The translations under genes were made by a program, and so were the position numbers. From Streptomyces sp. JH14 (lineage in GTDB: Bacteria > Actinomycetota > Actinomycetes > Streptomycetales > Streptomycetaceae), in NCBI RefSeq assembly GCF_029428675.1, contig NZ_JAJNEL010000001.1, positions 3,534,001 through 3,598,000 of the forward strand: a DNA stretch of 64,000 nucleotides, given 5' to 3'. Under the pieces are notes generated by a model. It searched no databases. It was not told the DNA's origin and was given only the letters and a program-made list of their open reading frames with translations. Each line of letters opens with the position of its first letter. Within the stretch, counting starts at the first letter, position 1. This document shows, one piece after another, positions 63,881 through 64,000 of the stretch.

Positions 63881-64000
63881 GTGACCCACGAAGCCGCCGG
63901 GGTGCCGACCACCCGGAACGACGATGACCGGCAGGACAACGACCGGCAGCACGAGCAGCAGGTGCAGGACGGGCAGCAGGTGCAGGACGAGCAGCAGGGC
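63881..64000 (+). CDS. Start of an unidentified gene, cut by the window edge
   Basis: A frame from GTG 63881 (MTHEAAGVPTTRNDDDRQDN) stays open to the edge. It is Asp/Gln/Arg-rich and contains an 18-bp tandem repeat. There is no ribosome site. A -10-like TACGCT lies about 6 nt upstream of the start, so the mRNA may be leaderless. The beginning looks disordered; no function can be assigned. Confidence 0.45.
   Translation, partial: MTHEAAGVPTTRNDDDRQDNDRQHEQQVQDGQQVQDEQQG
63955..64000 (+). repeat. 18-bp tandem repeat at the right edge
   Basis: GCAGCAGGTGCAGGACGR occurs at 63955-63972 and 63973-63990, with a third partial copy (GCAGCAGGGC) reaching the edge. In frame it encodes a QQVQDG/E repeat. 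Confidence 0.8.

Overview
This window is the replication-origin region of a Streptomyces chromosome, or a very close relative. The DNA is very GC-rich and GTG starts are common. The gene order rpmH-dnaA-oriC-dnaN-gnd-recF-DUF721-gyrB-gyrA, with rnpA-yidD-yidC-jag-rsmG-parA-parB on the other side, is the actinobacterial arrangement. Seven exact copies of the Streptomyces parS sequence GTTTCACGTGAAAC are scattered through it. The species cannot be named from this sequence alone.

Layout. 1-5.6 kb: the start of a penicillin-binding protein gene, a PadR regulator with a perfect operator, inositol-phosphate synthase, an MFS exporter, two parS palindromes and the CCA-adding enzyme. 5.8-14 kb: envelope genes (DUF6049 protein, MurJ flippase, a MurJ-partner pseudokinase, an ECF sigma factor and its anti-sigma). 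14-15.6 kb: trxB-trxA behind a SigR-type promoter. 15.6-22.5 kb, minus strand: GNAT, parB, parA, rsmG, jag, yidC, yidD, rnpA, rpmH. 22.8-29.6 kb: dnaA, oriC with about 20 DnaA boxes, dnaN, gnd, recF and a DUF721 gene. 30-35.4 kb: gyrB, gyrA and a DUF3566 membrane protein. 35.5-38.9 kb: tRNA-Ile, small secreted and membrane peptides, two decayed gene remnants and a membrane protein. 39-44.7 kb: a Ser/Thr kinase, an HTH protein, tRNA-Ala, DUF5324, cyclophilin, rhomboid protease, crgA, and a DnaA-box cluster. 44.8-49.3 kb: DUF881, three class E sortases, a small membrane protein and a PabA/TrpG amidotransferase. 49.4-50.5 kb: a solitary Mrr-type nuclease gene. 50.7-58.8 kb, minus strand: fhaA, fhaB, PP2C phosphatase, ftsW/rodA, pbpA and pknB, a polar-growth signalling operon. 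59-64 kb: tRNA-Leu, parS, azoreductase/HxlR pair, MarR/membrane-protein pair, a DUF2252 protein and a gene running off the edge.

The genes act together in three main ways. Replication and segregation combine DnaA, oriC, DnaN, gyrase, ParAB and the parS array. Envelope growth and its control combine MurJ, its pseudokinase, sigma/anti-sigma, PBPs, FtsW, PknB, PP2C, FHA proteins, CrgA and sortases. Protein export and RNA maturation combine YidC, YidD, Jag, RnpA, RsmG and PcnA. The most noteworthy features are the parS sites placed at convergent gene ends inside perfect palindromes, ectopic DnaA-box clusters near crgA and parA, the nuclease with an antirepressor-like N-terminus, and the decayed VWA-type locus beside an intact possible relative.
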